Shown one piece after another: positions 1 through 6,868 of a stretch of DNA of 8,323 bases. The position numbers were made by a program, and so were the translations under genes. How positions within the stretch are numbered: the stretch's first letter is position 1; the number at the start of each line of letters is the position of its first letter. The stretch covers positions 1 to 8,323 of the forward strand of contig DAITMF010000083.1 of NCBI GenBank assembly GCA_036835325.1. The letters are read 5' to 3'. Origin of the DNA: CAMCHP01 sp036835325. GTDB lineage: Bacteria; Bacteroidota; Bacteroidia; Flavobacteriales_D; Sanyastnellaceae. The notes under the pieces were generated by a model that saw nothing but the letters and a program-made list of their open reading frames with translations, did not search any database and was not told the origin of the DNA.

Positions 1-151
1 TGGCCTTTCCCAAGGCAGGAATCATCACGTTGGCCAAGCGCAGTTCGCCGTCGGCGAAGCGCAGGTGACCGCTCACGCTGGCCGACTGTGACCACCCATT
101 GAACGACGCCAAGAGGGCCATCCATCCAAGAAAATTCCCTAAATATTTCAT
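1..151 (-). CDS. N-terminus of a secreted/outer-membrane protein, likely TonB-dependent receptor or carboxypeptidase-regulatory-like protein (partial)
   Basis: Reading the minus strand from the ATG at 151-149 gives 50 open codons that run off the window edge. The first 22 or so residues (MKYLGNFLGWMALLASFNGW, then SQSA) look like a Sec signal peptide: one Lys, a hydrophobic core, and a small-residue cleavage region. The following stretch SVSGHLRFADGELRLANVMI fits the start of a carboxypeptidase-regulatory-like/CarboxypepD_reg beta-sandwich. In Bacteroidota that domain usually heads a TonB-dependent outer-membrane receptor and reads like G-x-V-x-D-x-x-G-x-x-L-x-x-A-x-V. A TAnnTTTG promoter element lies 22 bases upstream on the same strand. 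The exported location is fairly safe. The receptor assignment is an inference from about 25 residues, and a non-receptor surface protein with the same leading domain is also possible. Confidence 0.6.
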   Translation of the reverse strand, partial: MKYLGNFLGWMALLASFNGWSQSASVSGHLRFADGELRLANVMIPALGKA

Positions 152-173
152 CGTTCAGAATTCGATTATACGG

Positions 174-184
174 CAAAGGTAAGC
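174..184 (-). promoter_or_regulatory. Bacteroidota-type -7 element for the leftmost minus-strand gene
   Basis: The minus strand reads GCTTACCTTTG and contains a perfect TAnnTTTG match (TACCTTTG, plus-strand 174-181). It ends 22 bases before the ATG at 151. No clean TTG -33 box is visible at 19-21 bases; an AT-rich run (ATTTTTAG on the minus strand) lies there instead. The same 11 bases recur in the opposite direction at 257-267. Confidence 0.5.
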
Positions 185-237
185 AGAAATTTAGATTAGA
201 CTAAAAATATTTTGGGATGTGAAGAATCATGCGGCAA

Positions 238-267
238 TTGCGTGAGGTGTTCAATCGCTTACCTTTG
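238..267 (+). promoter_or_regulatory. Promoter of the patatin-like gene (TTG / TAnnTTTG)
   Basis: TTG at 238-240 is followed by a 19-base spacer and a perfect TACCTTTG at 260-267. This matches the known primary-sigma promoter layout of Bacteroidota (TTTG, 19-21 bases, TAnnTTTG). Transcription would start near 272, leaving a leader of about 12 bases before the ATG at 284. This position also argues against the longer reading that starts at 212, because the promoter would lie inside that coding region. Confidence 0.6.
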
Positions 268-283
268 GCTTTACAACACTTTT

Positions 284-1093
284 ATGTCCACAAAATCCAC
301 TTCGGTTTCCCCCCACACCACCGGCCTCGCCCTCGGCGGTGGCGCTGTGCTCGGCGCGGCGCACGTAGGGGTGCTTAAGGCGCTGCGTGAGCACGAGGTG
401 AAAATCGACTGCATCACAGGTACCAGCATCGGGGCGCTCGTGGGCGCCTTCTACGCATTCGGCAAAAGCACCGATGAAATCGAAGCCATCGCTGCGCAAC
501 TCAGTTGGCTTGATGTAACTTCATTTACCCTAACAAAGTACGGCCTCCTCTCCAACAAAAGCCTCGGAAAACTCATCAACGATCACCTCGGCGATTGCCG
601 CATGGAGTCGGCCAATATTCCCTTTGCTGTCGTCGCTACCGACATCGCGACCGGACAAAAAGTCGTCATCAGTGAAGGTCCGGTGGCTGAAGCCGTCATG
701 GCCTCCACCTGCCTGCCCGGCATCTTCAAACCCGTGCGCTGGGGCGAGCGTTTCCTTGTTGACGGTGGCATCGTTGAGAACCTCCCCGTAGCCACCCTGC
801 GCGACCTCGGTGCGAACCGCATCATCGCCGTCGATCTCAACGCACGCCAAGGCTCATCCTCCCCCAAAAACATCCTTGAAGTGATGACCAACAGCTTCCA
901 CTTCCTCATCAAGTCAAGCACCCACTTTGATGTCAATCACAACGACCTCCTCATCGAACCCGACCTGAGCAAGTTCAACATGGTCGACACGCGCAAAACC
1001 AAAAAACTCATCGAACAAGGCTACATCGACGCGAATGCAGCGTTTTCAGCGTGGGTAGCAAAAAACATCGAAACAAAAAAACTGCTACCTTAA
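284..1093 (+). CDS. Patatin-like phospholipase / serine acyl hydrolase (RssA-like)
   Basis: The 269-residue protein has all parts of the patatin catalytic site. The glycine-rich oxyanion loop is at residues 14-24 (GLALGGGAVLG). The nucleophile elbow G-T-S-I-G at 46-50 has Ser48 as nucleophile. The D-G-G motif at 160-162 has Asp160 completing the Ser-Asp dyad. Size and layout fit the small single-domain bacterial subfamily related to RssA, which hydrolyses lipid acyl esters. There is no signal peptide, so it probably acts in the cytoplasm or at the inner membrane face. The ATG at 284 is chosen because the family alignment begins about 14 residues later and a good promoter lies directly upstream; an in-frame ATG at 212 would add 24 Cys-rich residues not typical of the family. 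The substrate cannot be told. The lipoprotein gene follows 30 bases after the stop, so co-transcription is possible. Confidence 0.9.
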   Translation: MSTKSTSVSPHTTGLALGGGAVLGAAHVGVLKALREHEVKIDCITGTSIGALVGAFYAFGKSTDEIEAIAAQLSWLDVTSFTLTKYGLLSNKSLGKLINDHLGDCRMESANIPFAVVATDIATGQKVVISEGPVAEAVMASTCLPGIFKPVRWGERFLVDGGIVENLPVATLRDLGANRIIAVDLNARQGSSSPKNILEVMTNSFHFLIKSSTHFDVNHNDLLIEPDLSKFNMVDTRKTKKLIEQGYIDANAAFSAWVAKNIETKKLLP

Positions 1094-1115
1094 TGGCAGA
1101 TTTCGAATCAAATTC

Positions 1116-1123
1116 TTTGTGCT
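1116..1123 (+). promoter_or_regulatory. Possible weak -7-like element before the Cys-rich lipoprotein
   Basis: ATTCTTTG (1112-1119) followed by TGCT leads directly to the ATG at 1124. The TTTGTGCT (1116-1123) resembles the TTCGTGCT that precedes the ATGs at 6533 and 6881. The first two bases are AT instead of TA and no -33 TTG is visible, so this is weak. The gene could instead be read through from the patatin gene. Confidence 0.25.
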
Positions 1124-1447
1124 ATGAAAATGCTCTCCTCCCTCGTGCTTGCTCTCGCACTGCTCATGTTTGCCGGCTGCCGCGAAGACGAAGTGACCTG
1201 TCCTGACGGGCAAACCGCTTGCGAAGAAACCTGCTACGTGCTCGAAACCGACATCAACAACTGCGGCGAATGCGGTATCGCGTGCGGTGCCAATGAACGC
1301 TGCGTCGATGGCACCTGCATCTGCCTGCAAGGCTTCACAAACTGCAGCGGAAACTGCGTGAGCACCATGACCGACAACAACAATTGCGGTACATGCGGCA
1401 CGGTTTGTCCCCCCGGAACAACCTGCTCTGAAGGCTTTTGCCAATAG
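1124..1447 (+). CDS. Small Cys-rich lipoprotein with two tandem 8-cysteine modules
   Basis: The 107-residue protein begins with a lipoprotein signal peptide (MKMLSSLVLALALLMFAGC) whose lipidated Cys would be residue 19, so it should be exported and membrane-anchored. The rest is two modules, residues 26-65 and 67-106. Each is exactly 40 residues with the same spacing, C-x6-C-x3-C-x9-C-x2-C-x3-C-x5-C-x4-C, separated by one Ile and followed by one Gln. Conserved non-Cys positions include the TD and NN before the fourth Cys and the Gly after it. The pattern resembles Cys-rich repeats (NCGxCGxxC) that I know mainly from large surface proteins of myxobacteria and related groups. The 16 module cysteines probably form disulfides outside the cytoplasm. 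I do not recognise a specific function. It lies 30 bases after the patatin gene on the same strand, and a hairpin follows the stop. Confidence 0.8.
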   Translation: MKMLSSLVLALALLMFAGCREDEVTCPDGQTACEETCYVLETDINNCGECGIACGANERCVDGTCICLQGFTNCSGNCVSTMTDNNNCGTCGTVCPPGTTCSEGFCQ

Positions 1448-1476
1448 ACGACTTCCGCGACACGCTTCGTCGTTTT
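1448..1476 (+). terminator. Candidate intrinsic terminator after the Cys-rich lipoprotein
   Basis: ACGAC (1448-1452) pairs with GTCGT (1469-1473), and an inner GCG/CGC pair (1457-1459 with 1463-1465) closes over a 3-base loop. TTTT follows at 1473-1476. The stem is interrupted and short, so this is only a candidate. Longer T runs (about 1493-1511) follow without a clear stem. Confidence 0.35.
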
Positions 1477-1590
1477 GCGTTTGAAACATTGGTTTTTTTT
1501 GTCTGTTTTTTGGTTGGATGCGATGGATGCTGCGCCATGCGCACGTTTCGCCGTTGTTGACAAGTTGGCTCCGCTCGTGGGTATCTTGGG

Positions 1591-1621
1591 TTGATTGCCC
1601 CTTGAGGATGGGGTATTTTTG
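1591..1621 (+). promoter_or_regulatory. Promoter of dnaE (TTG / TAnnTTTG)
   Basis: TTG at 1591-1593, a 20-base spacer and a perfect TATTTTTG at 1614-1621 form a complete Bacteroidota-type promoter. The -7 element ends 19 bases before the dnaE ATG at 1641, so a leader of roughly 13 bases is expected. It makes dnaE the first gene of its transcript. The rest of the 1448-1640 spacer holds the hairpin described above and T-rich sequence, and I see no gene in it. Confidence 0.6.
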
Positions 1622-1640
1622 AAGGCCCATTTGCCCTGAC

Positions 1641-4600
1641 ATGATCCTCATTTTCGATACCGAAACCACGGGCCTTCCCCGTGACTACAACGCACCCCTT
1701 TCCGATAGCGACAACTGGCCCCGACTGGTACAGTTGGCCTGGCAGCTCCACACTCCTGAAGGGAAGCTCGTCAACCGCGGAAACTTGATTGTTCGTCCCG
1801 ACGGCTTCACCATCCCCTACAACGCGGTGCAGGTGCACGGTATTACCACCGAACGTGCCAAGCGCGATGGTATTCCGCTGAACGATGTGCTGGCCGATTT
1901 CCTAATCGACCTTTCACGGGCGAACTACGTGATGGGACATAACATCGGGTTTGACATCAACATCGTCGGTGCTGAGCTCATCCGTGCGCAGCACGATGAA
2001 AAACAACTGACCCAAAAACCCTTCATCGACTCAAAAGACGACGGGACCGATTTCTGCAAACTCCCCGGCGGACGTGGTGGTAAGTTCAAGTGGCCCAACC
2101 TCACCGAGCTGCATGAGAAGCTGTTCGGCGTGAAGTTTGAAGAGGCCCACGATGCCGCCTACGACGTTGATGCCACCGCGCGCTGCTTCTTCGAAATGGT
2201 GCGCATCGGTGTGACCAAACTGAAGGAGCTGCCTGATCCATCGGTGGTCAAGTACGAGGCGCCCAAGCTTGAAGCCGCCAACTTCGCCGAGCAGCGCGAT
2301 GCCGCACCGGCTGTTGAGCCTGTGCCCGATCCGATCGCCCCCACCCGCGAAGAAAAAGCCAACCTCGAAGCCCTCGCCGAGGCGAACTTCATCCACCTGC
2401 ATTGCCACTCGCAGTTCTCGATTCTTCAAGCCGTTTCAGAAGTTGATGACCTCGTGGCCACGGCCAAGGCCATGAACATGCCGGCCATCGCCATCACCGA
2501 CCACGGAAACATGATGTCGGCGTTCAACTTCGTGAAATCGGCCCTGAAAGCCGACATCACGCCCATCGTGGGCTGCGAGTTCAACCTGTGCCGCGACCAC
2601 ACCGACCGCACCGCTAAAGACGACGGTTTTCAAACCGTGGCGCTGGCGAAGAACAAGGCCGGCTACCACAACCTCGCCAAACTCGCGTCACTGGCCTACA
2701 CGAAAGGATTTTACTACGTGCCACGCATCGACAAAGACGTGTTGGTTCAGTACAAAGGCGACTTGATCATCACCACCGGGGGCTTGTGGGGCGAAGTGCC
2801 TTACCTGATTCTCAACGTAGGGGAAGAACAAGCCGAAGAGGCCTTCCTGTGGTACAAAGAACAGTTCGGTGATGATTTTTATGCCGAACTGAACCGACAC
2901 GGACTCGAAGAAGAGAACGTCGTCAACGAATGCTTGCTGCGCTTTTGCGCCAAGCACAACGTGAAGTACTTCGCAGCCAACAACAGCTTCTACACCCAAA
3001 AATCGCAGGCGACTGCGCACGATATCCTCCTCTGTGTGAAAGACGGCAACAGCGTCAACATGCCGAAAAAGTACATCGGCAAACGGGGGCGCGAGTTCCG
3101 GTACGGCTTTCCCAACGACGAGTTCTACCTGAAGTCGCCCGAAGAAATGAAGCAACTCTTCGCCGATTTGCCCGAAGCCATCACGACCACGATGGAGATC
3201 TTTCAGAAAATCGAGCGCTACAAACTGGCCCGAGAGGTCTTGCTTCCCAAGTTTGAGATCCCTGAAGAGTTTATTGATCCGCAAGACGACATTGACGGCG
3301 GTAAACGCGGCGAAAATGCCTACCTGCGCCACCTGACCTACGTAGGAGCCAAAAAAAGGTACGGCGAAATTACCGATGAAATTCGCGAACGGCTCGACTT
3401 TGAGTTGGCCACGATTGAACGAACGGGCTATCCTGGCTACTTCCTCATCGTGCAAGACTTTACCACGGCCGCGCGCAACATGGACGTCTCAGTAGGGCCG
3501 GGCCGTGGTTCGGCGGCCGGTTCGGCGGTGGCCTACTGCGTTGCAATCACCAACGTTGATCCCATCAAGTACGATTTGCTCTTCGAACGTTTCCTCAATC
3601 CGGAGCGGGTGAGCTTGCCCGATATCGATATCGACTTTGACGACGAAGGTCGCGGCAAGGTCATTGATTACGTCATAAAAAAATACGGCAGCAACCAGGT
3701 CGCGCAAATCATTACCTACGGAACGATGGCAGCCAAATCATCGCTCCGCGATACGGCTCGTGTGCTTGAATTGCCCTTGCCCGATGCCGACCGACTGGCC
3801 AAACTTATGCCCGATATCAGTTTGGGCAAGCTTTTCAAGCTTGACGGCAAAGAGCTCAGCGAGAAGCTCAAAAACAACAAAGAAGACCTCGACCGCGCCA
3901 AGCAGCTCAAAGAGCTCGCCGGCGCATCCAACCTCGAAGCACAAACCATCAACACGGCCATCGAACTTGAAGGTTCAGTGCGCAACACAGGCATTCACGC
4001 CTGCGGAGTGATCATTACGCCCGACGACATCACCAACTTCGTGCCCATCGCCACGGCCAAAGACAGCGACATGGCCTGCACCCAGTTCGACAACGCCGTT
4101 GCCGAAGAGGCCGGGTTGTTGAAGATGGACTTCCTCGGACTGAAAACGCTCACGCTCATCAAAGATGCGGTCAAGAACGTGAAAGAGCGGCATGGCATAG
4201 CACTCGATCCCGACGACTTCCCGCTTGACGATACCACCACCTATGAGCTCTTCCAGCGCGGTGAAACCGTCGGCATCTTCCAGTACGAATCGGCCGGAAT
4301 GCAGAAGTACCTCAAAGAGCTCAAACCCACGCTCTTCGGTGACCTTATTGCGATGAACGCACTGTACCGTCCGGGTCCGCTTGAATACATCCCGTCGTTC
4401 ATCAAGCGCAAGCACGGCGAAGAGCGCATCGTGTACGACCTCGACGCCACCCGCGAATACCTCGAAGAAACCTACGGCATTACCGTTTACCAAGAGCAAG
4501 TAATGCTCTTGTCGCAAAAGCTCGCAGGGTTTACCAAGGGCGAGGCCGATACCCTCCGCAAAGCGATGGGTAAGAAGAACCGCGAACTGCTCGATAAGCT

Positions 4601-5942
4601 CAAGCCACAGTTCCTTGATAAAGGTGCTGAAAACGGTCACGACCGACCAGTCTTGGAGAAGATTTGGAAAGACTGGGAGGCCTTCGCGAGCTACGCCTTC
4701 AACAAGTCGCACTCTACCTGCTACGCTTGGGTGGCCTACCAAACGGCCTACCTCAAGGCCAACTACCCTGCAGAGTACATGGCCTCGGTGCTGTCGAACA
4801 ACATGAACGACATCAAGCAGGTCACCTTCTTCATGGAAGAATGCCGCCGCATGGGCATTCCGGTATTGGGCCCAGACGTGAATGAATCGGCGTACAAGTT
4901 CCGCGTGAATGCCAAGGGCGCGATTCGCTTCGGGTTAGGCGCCATGCGAGGTGTAGGCGAAGGGGCAGTGAACAGCATTGTCGAGAACCGCGCTGGCAGT
5001 CCCTACACCTCCATTTTCGACTTTGCCCGCCGCGTCAGCCTGAAAGACTGCAACAAGCGCGTGTTTGAAAGTTTGGCACTCGGCGGCGCATTCGACGGCT
5101 TTGAAGGTGTGCACCGCGCACAGTACTTTGCGCCCGACGAGAAGAGCCGCACGCTCATTGAGAACGCCATCCGCTACGGCAATGCCTTCCAAGAGGGCCA
5201 AAACTCGTCACAGGTAAGCCTGTTTGGCGATGCGTCGAGCGCGGAGATTCCTGAGCCGAGCATTTTGCCGGCCGAAGAGTGGAACATCCTCGACAAGCTC
5301 AACCGCGAGAAAGAGGTTGTGGGCATCTTCATCAGCGGACACCCGCTCGACGATTTCCGATTCGAGCTCGACCACTTCTGCACCCGTGAAGGATTGGCTC
5401 TTTTGCAAGACATCCAGCAGCACAAGGGGAGGGAGTTCGCCTTCGGCGGGATGGTCGTCGCTGTAGAACACCGCACCTCAAAGGCCGGTAAACCTTTCGG
5501 CAATTTCACCCTTGAAGACTATTCAGGAAGTGAACGATTCTTCCTCTTCGGGGAAGATTACGTCCGCTTCCGCGAATATTTGGTGGAAGGATGGATTCTC
5601 TACATCAAAGGCCAGGTACGCGAACGGGGCTTCGGCCGCGACAGCGGTCCGGTCGAATTGGAGTTCAAGATTGCGCAGGTTGATTTGTTGGCCGAGATGA
5701 AAGACCGCTTCAGAGGAGAGTTGCAGTTGCAATTTGACCTGAATCACCTCAACGACCGCATGCTGAACGAAATTTCGGCGCTCGTAACGAAGTACCCTGG
5801 CACGACTCCGGTAAGTATTGAGATCCGCGATACGGGCATCGGTGTGACCATGGCGTCAAAGTCGTCGCGTGTTGAACTGGGCACGGCACTGCTGGCCGAT
5901 TTGGAACGGATCGATGAACTCGATTACCGCGTACTTCGCTGA
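1641..5942 (+). CDS. dnaE: DNA polymerase III alpha subunit with fused N-terminal DEDDh 3'-5' exonuclease
   Basis: This 1433-residue replicative polymerase is longer than the roughly 1160-residue E. coli DnaE because of an N-terminal proofreading domain. Residues 1-200 are a DEDDh exonuclease with D6 and E8 (FDTETTG), D105 (GHNIGFD) and H170/D175 (HDAAYD). A Pro/Ala/Glu-rich linker spans about 205-248. The PHP domain follows from residue 250 (HLHCHSQFS), but only H254, H256, H288 and E313 of the usual metal ligands are kept. The polymerase core has GPGRGS at 619-624, PDIDIDF with D663 and D665, and D830 in KMDFLGL, matching the three catalytic aspartates of E. coli DnaE. An internal beta-clamp motif QVSLF is at 1191-1195, and an OB-fold region covers about 1265-1345. 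It has its own promoter and is followed by thioredoxin after 138 bases. The reading frame is intact. The dnaE call is secure; the PHP ligand analysis is by eye. Confidence 0.97.
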   Translation: MILIFDTETTGLPRDYNAPLSDSDNWPRLVQLAWQLHTPEGKLVNRGNLIVRPDGFTIPYNAVQVHGITTERAKRDGIPLNDVLADFLIDLSRANYVMGHNIGFDINIVGAELIRAQHDEKQLTQKPFIDSKDDGTDFCKLPGGRGGKFKWPNLTELHEKLFGVKFEEAHDAAYDVDATARCFFEMVRIGVTKLKELPDPSVVKYEAPKLEAANFAEQRDAAPAVEPVPDPIAPTREEKANLEALAEANFIHLHCHSQFSILQAVSEVDDLVATAKAMNMPAIAITDHGNMMSAFNFVKSALKADITPIVGCEFNLCRDHTDRTAKDDGFQTVALAKNKAGYHNLAKLASLAYTKGFYYVPRIDKDVLVQYKGDLIITTGGLWGEVPYLILNVGEEQAEEAFLWYKEQFGDDFYAELNRHGLEEENVVNECLLRFCAKHNVKYFAANNSFYTQKSQATAHDILLCVKDGNSVNMPKKYIGKRGREFRYGFPNDEFYLKSPEEMKQLFADLPEAITTTMEIFQKIERYKLAREVLLPKFEIPEEFIDPQDDIDGGKRGENAYLRHLTYVGAKKRYGEITDEIRERLDFELATIERTGYPGYFLIVQDFTTAARNMDVSVGPGRGSAAGSAVAYCVAITNVDPIKYDLLFERFLNPERVSLPDIDIDFDDEGRGKVIDYVIKKYGSNQVAQIITYGTMAAKSSLRDTARVLELPLPDADRLAKLMPDISLGKLFKLDGKELSEKLKNNKEDLDRAKQLKELAGASNLEAQTINTAIELEGSVRNTGIHACGVIITPDDITNFVPIATAKDSDMACTQFDNAVAEEAGLLKMDFLGLKTLTLIKDAVKNVKERHGIALDPDDFPLDDTTTYELFQRGETVGIFQYESAGMQKYLKELKPTLFGDLIAMNALYRPGPLEYIPSFIKRKHGEERIVYDLDATREYLEETYGITVYQEQVMLLSQKLAGFTKGEADTLRKAMGKKNRELLDKLKPQFLDKGAENGHDRPVLEKIWKDWEAFASYAFNKSHSTCYAWVAYQTAYLKANYPAEYMASVLSNNMNDIKQVTFFMEECRRMGIPVLGPDVNESAYKFRVNAKGAIRFGLGAMRGVGEGAVNSIVENRAGSPYTSIFDFARRVSLKDCNKRVFESLALGGAFDGFEGVHRAQYFAPDEKSRTLIENAIRYGNAFQEGQNSSQVSLFGDASSAEIPEPSILPAEEWNILDKLNREKEVVGIFISGHPLDDFRFELDHFCTREGLALLQDIQQHKGREFAFGGMVVAVEHRTSKAGKPFGNFTLEDYSGSERFFLFGEDYVRFREYLVEGWILYIKGQVRERGFGRDSGPVELEFKIAQVDLLAEMKDRFRGELQLQFDLNHLNDRMLNEISALVTKYPGTTPVSIEIRDTGIGVTMASKSSRVELGTALLADLERIDELDYRVLR

Positions 5943-5978
5943 AATACCGTCAGTAAATGTGCCGAATGTGCCGATGAG

Positions 5979-6019
5979 TGTCATATTGACAGGCCATTTT
6001 GGTCTGGCATTTATTTTGA
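5979..6019 (+). promoter_or_regulatory. Palindrome plus sigma-54-like -24/-12 candidate upstream of thioredoxin
   Basis: TGTCATATTGACA at 5979-5991 is a perfect TGTCA-N3-TGACA inverted repeat, operator-like in form. Fourteen bases later TGGCATTTATTTTGA (6005-6019) has GG at 6006-6007 and a G at 6018. This is the 12-base GG-to-G distance of sigma-54 (RpoN) promoters, but the -12 box reads GA instead of GC. A start near 6031 would leave a leader of about 50 bases before the trx ATG at 6081. No full TAnnTTTG element is present in the spacer; TTAGTTTG at 6053-6060 is a near match and the main alternative. Confidence 0.35.
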
Positions 6020-6080
6020 GGATAGAGCAGATAGGAGTACTTTTACCCCTCATTAGTTTGAAAACAAGCAACCCGATAGT

Positions 6081-6398
6081 ATGGCTATAGAATTGACCGA
6101 CGCAAACTTCGACGAGATCGTCCTCGGATCGGATAAGCCCGTAATGATTGATTTCTGGGCAGAATGGTGTGGCCCCTGCCGCATGGTAGGCCCCGTTGTT
6201 GAAGAAATCCACAACGATTACACCGGCAAAGCCGTTGTAGCGAAAGTGAACGTAGACGAGAATCCGAACATCTCCATGAAGTTTGGTATCCGCAACATCC
6301 CAACCATCGTTTTCTTGAAGAACGGTGAATTGGTTGACAAATCTGTGGGCGCCGTTCCGAAGAACGTCCTCACCGAAAAGCTCGATAACCTCCTCTGA
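6081..6398 (+). CDS. trxA: Thioredoxin
   Basis: The 105-residue protein is a complete, single-domain cytoplasmic thioredoxin of standard length with no signal peptide. The redox motif WCGPC is at residues 29-33, with Cys30 and Cys33 as the dithiol pair. The buried Asp24 and the FWAEW context match classical thioredoxins. The cis-proline is Pro74 (NIPT). It reduces protein disulfides and, in general, is recharged by thioredoxin reductase, which is not encoded here. The ATG at 6081 starts right where family members begin. dnaE lies 138 bases upstream on the same strand; my recollection is that this dnaE-thioredoxin adjacency recurs in Bacteroidota, but I cannot verify it here. The spacer between them holds a palindrome and a possible sigma-54-type promoter, so expression may be separate from dnaE. 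A strong terminator starts 20 bases after the stop. Confidence 0.96.
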   Translation: MAIELTDANFDEIVLGSDKPVMIDFWAEWCGPCRMVGPVVEEIHNDYTGKAVVAKVNVDENPNISMKFGIRNIPTIVFLKNGELVDKSVGAVPKNVLTEKLDNLL

Positions 6399-6417
6399 GG
6401 ACCGACATACCCCATTG

Positions 6418-6448
6418 AAAATCCCTTCCTTGCGAAGGGATTTTTTTT
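6418..6448 (+). terminator. Intrinsic terminator after thioredoxin
   Basis: TCCCTTC (6422-6428) pairs perfectly with GAAGGGA (6434-6440) around a 5-base loop. Four outer A-T pairs (6418-6421 with 6441-6444) extend it to 11 pairs, and the run of eight T at 6441-6448 follows. This closes the dnaE-trx unit and separates it from the nucleotidyltransferase gene. Confidence 0.85.
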
Positions 6449-6520
6449 GCGGCTACGCTGACGGTTGGCTCACTGCATGCTGTTTTCATCCATCCTCAAA
6501 AAGAAGAGTCTTGAAACCGT

Positions 6521-6528
6521 TATCTTCG
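6521..6528 (+). promoter_or_regulatory. -7-like element directly before the MNT gene
   Basis: TATCTTCG fits TAnnTTTG with one change (T to C) and ends only 4 bases before the ATG at 6533. No TTG is found 19-21 bases upstream, so the -33 part is missing or diverged. If used, transcription would begin almost at the start codon. The 15 bases TATCTTCGTGCTATG are identical to those at the DUF58 start (6869-6883). Confidence 0.45.
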
Positions 6529-6532
6529 TGCT

Positions 6533-6853
6533 ATGAACGACATGAGTGCCCAATTGACCAGTGTTAAGCGCACACGCATGGTTGAAGTGTTTTCTCGGTT
6601 TGACGCGATCGAATCAGTTGTTCTGTTTGGTTCAAGGGCTTTGGGTACAGCTCGTGCGAATTCAGACATCGATTTGGCCATCAAGGGAGCTGACATCGAT
6701 GCTACAACTCCATTTAAACTGGCTACACAGCTCGATGATTTGCTCATCCCCAATGAAATTGATTTGGTAGTCTATGACCGCATTCAGAATGATGCGTTGC
6801 GTGAGCACATTGACCGGCACGGCGTGGAAGTTTATTGGAAACACGAAACGTGA
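6533..6853 (+). CDS. Minimal nucleotidyltransferase (MNT-type), orphan
   Basis: The 106-residue protein is a minimal nucleotidyltransferase of the pol-beta superfamily. It shows the GSX10DXD signature exactly: Gly33-Ser34 (LFGSRALG), ten residues, then Asp45-Ile-Asp47. The third catalytic acid is probably Asp77 (EIDLVVYD). MNT proteins of this kind usually pair with a HEPN protein, and in characterised MntA-HepT systems the MNT partner adenylylates and silences the HEPN RNase. No HEPN gene is present: a terminator lies upstream and the DUF58 gene begins 27 bases downstream. The start at 6533 is preferred over the in-frame ATG at 6542 because of the upstream element. Its codons look richer in A/T than those of the flanking genes, consistent with an acquired gene, though I have not computed this. 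The nucleotidyltransferase fold is secure; the target and any antitoxin role are unknown. Confidence 0.88.
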   Translation: MNDMSAQLTSVKRTRMVEVFSRFDAIESVVLFGSRALGTARANSDIDLAIKGADIDATTPFKLATQLDDLLIPNEIDLVVYDRIQNDALREHIDRHGVEVYWKHET

Positions 6854-6868
6854 TCGCGTGAACTCTCG

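Noticed and set aside
212..283. N-terminal extension of the patatin gene starting at the ATG at 212
   Set aside because: The extra 24 residues are Cys-rich and outside the family's usual start, and the best promoter (238-267) would lie inside them.
1085..1669. Minus-strand open frame covering the lipoprotein and the dnaE promoter
   Set aside because: It overlaps the well-supported Cys-rich lipoprotein and the dnaE start, and its translation is low-complexity without a recognisable motif.
2688..3455. Long minus-strand open frame of 255 codons inside dnaE
   Set aside because: It lies fully opposite conserved DnaE coding sequence and has no recognisable domain. It is a shadow of the codon bias. 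The same holds for the 255-codon frame at 3975-4742.
6399..6532. Possible hidden HEPN gene next to the MNT gene
   Set aside because: The interval is only 134 bases, contains the trx terminator, and has no frame long enough on either strand. The 27-base downstream gap is also too short.
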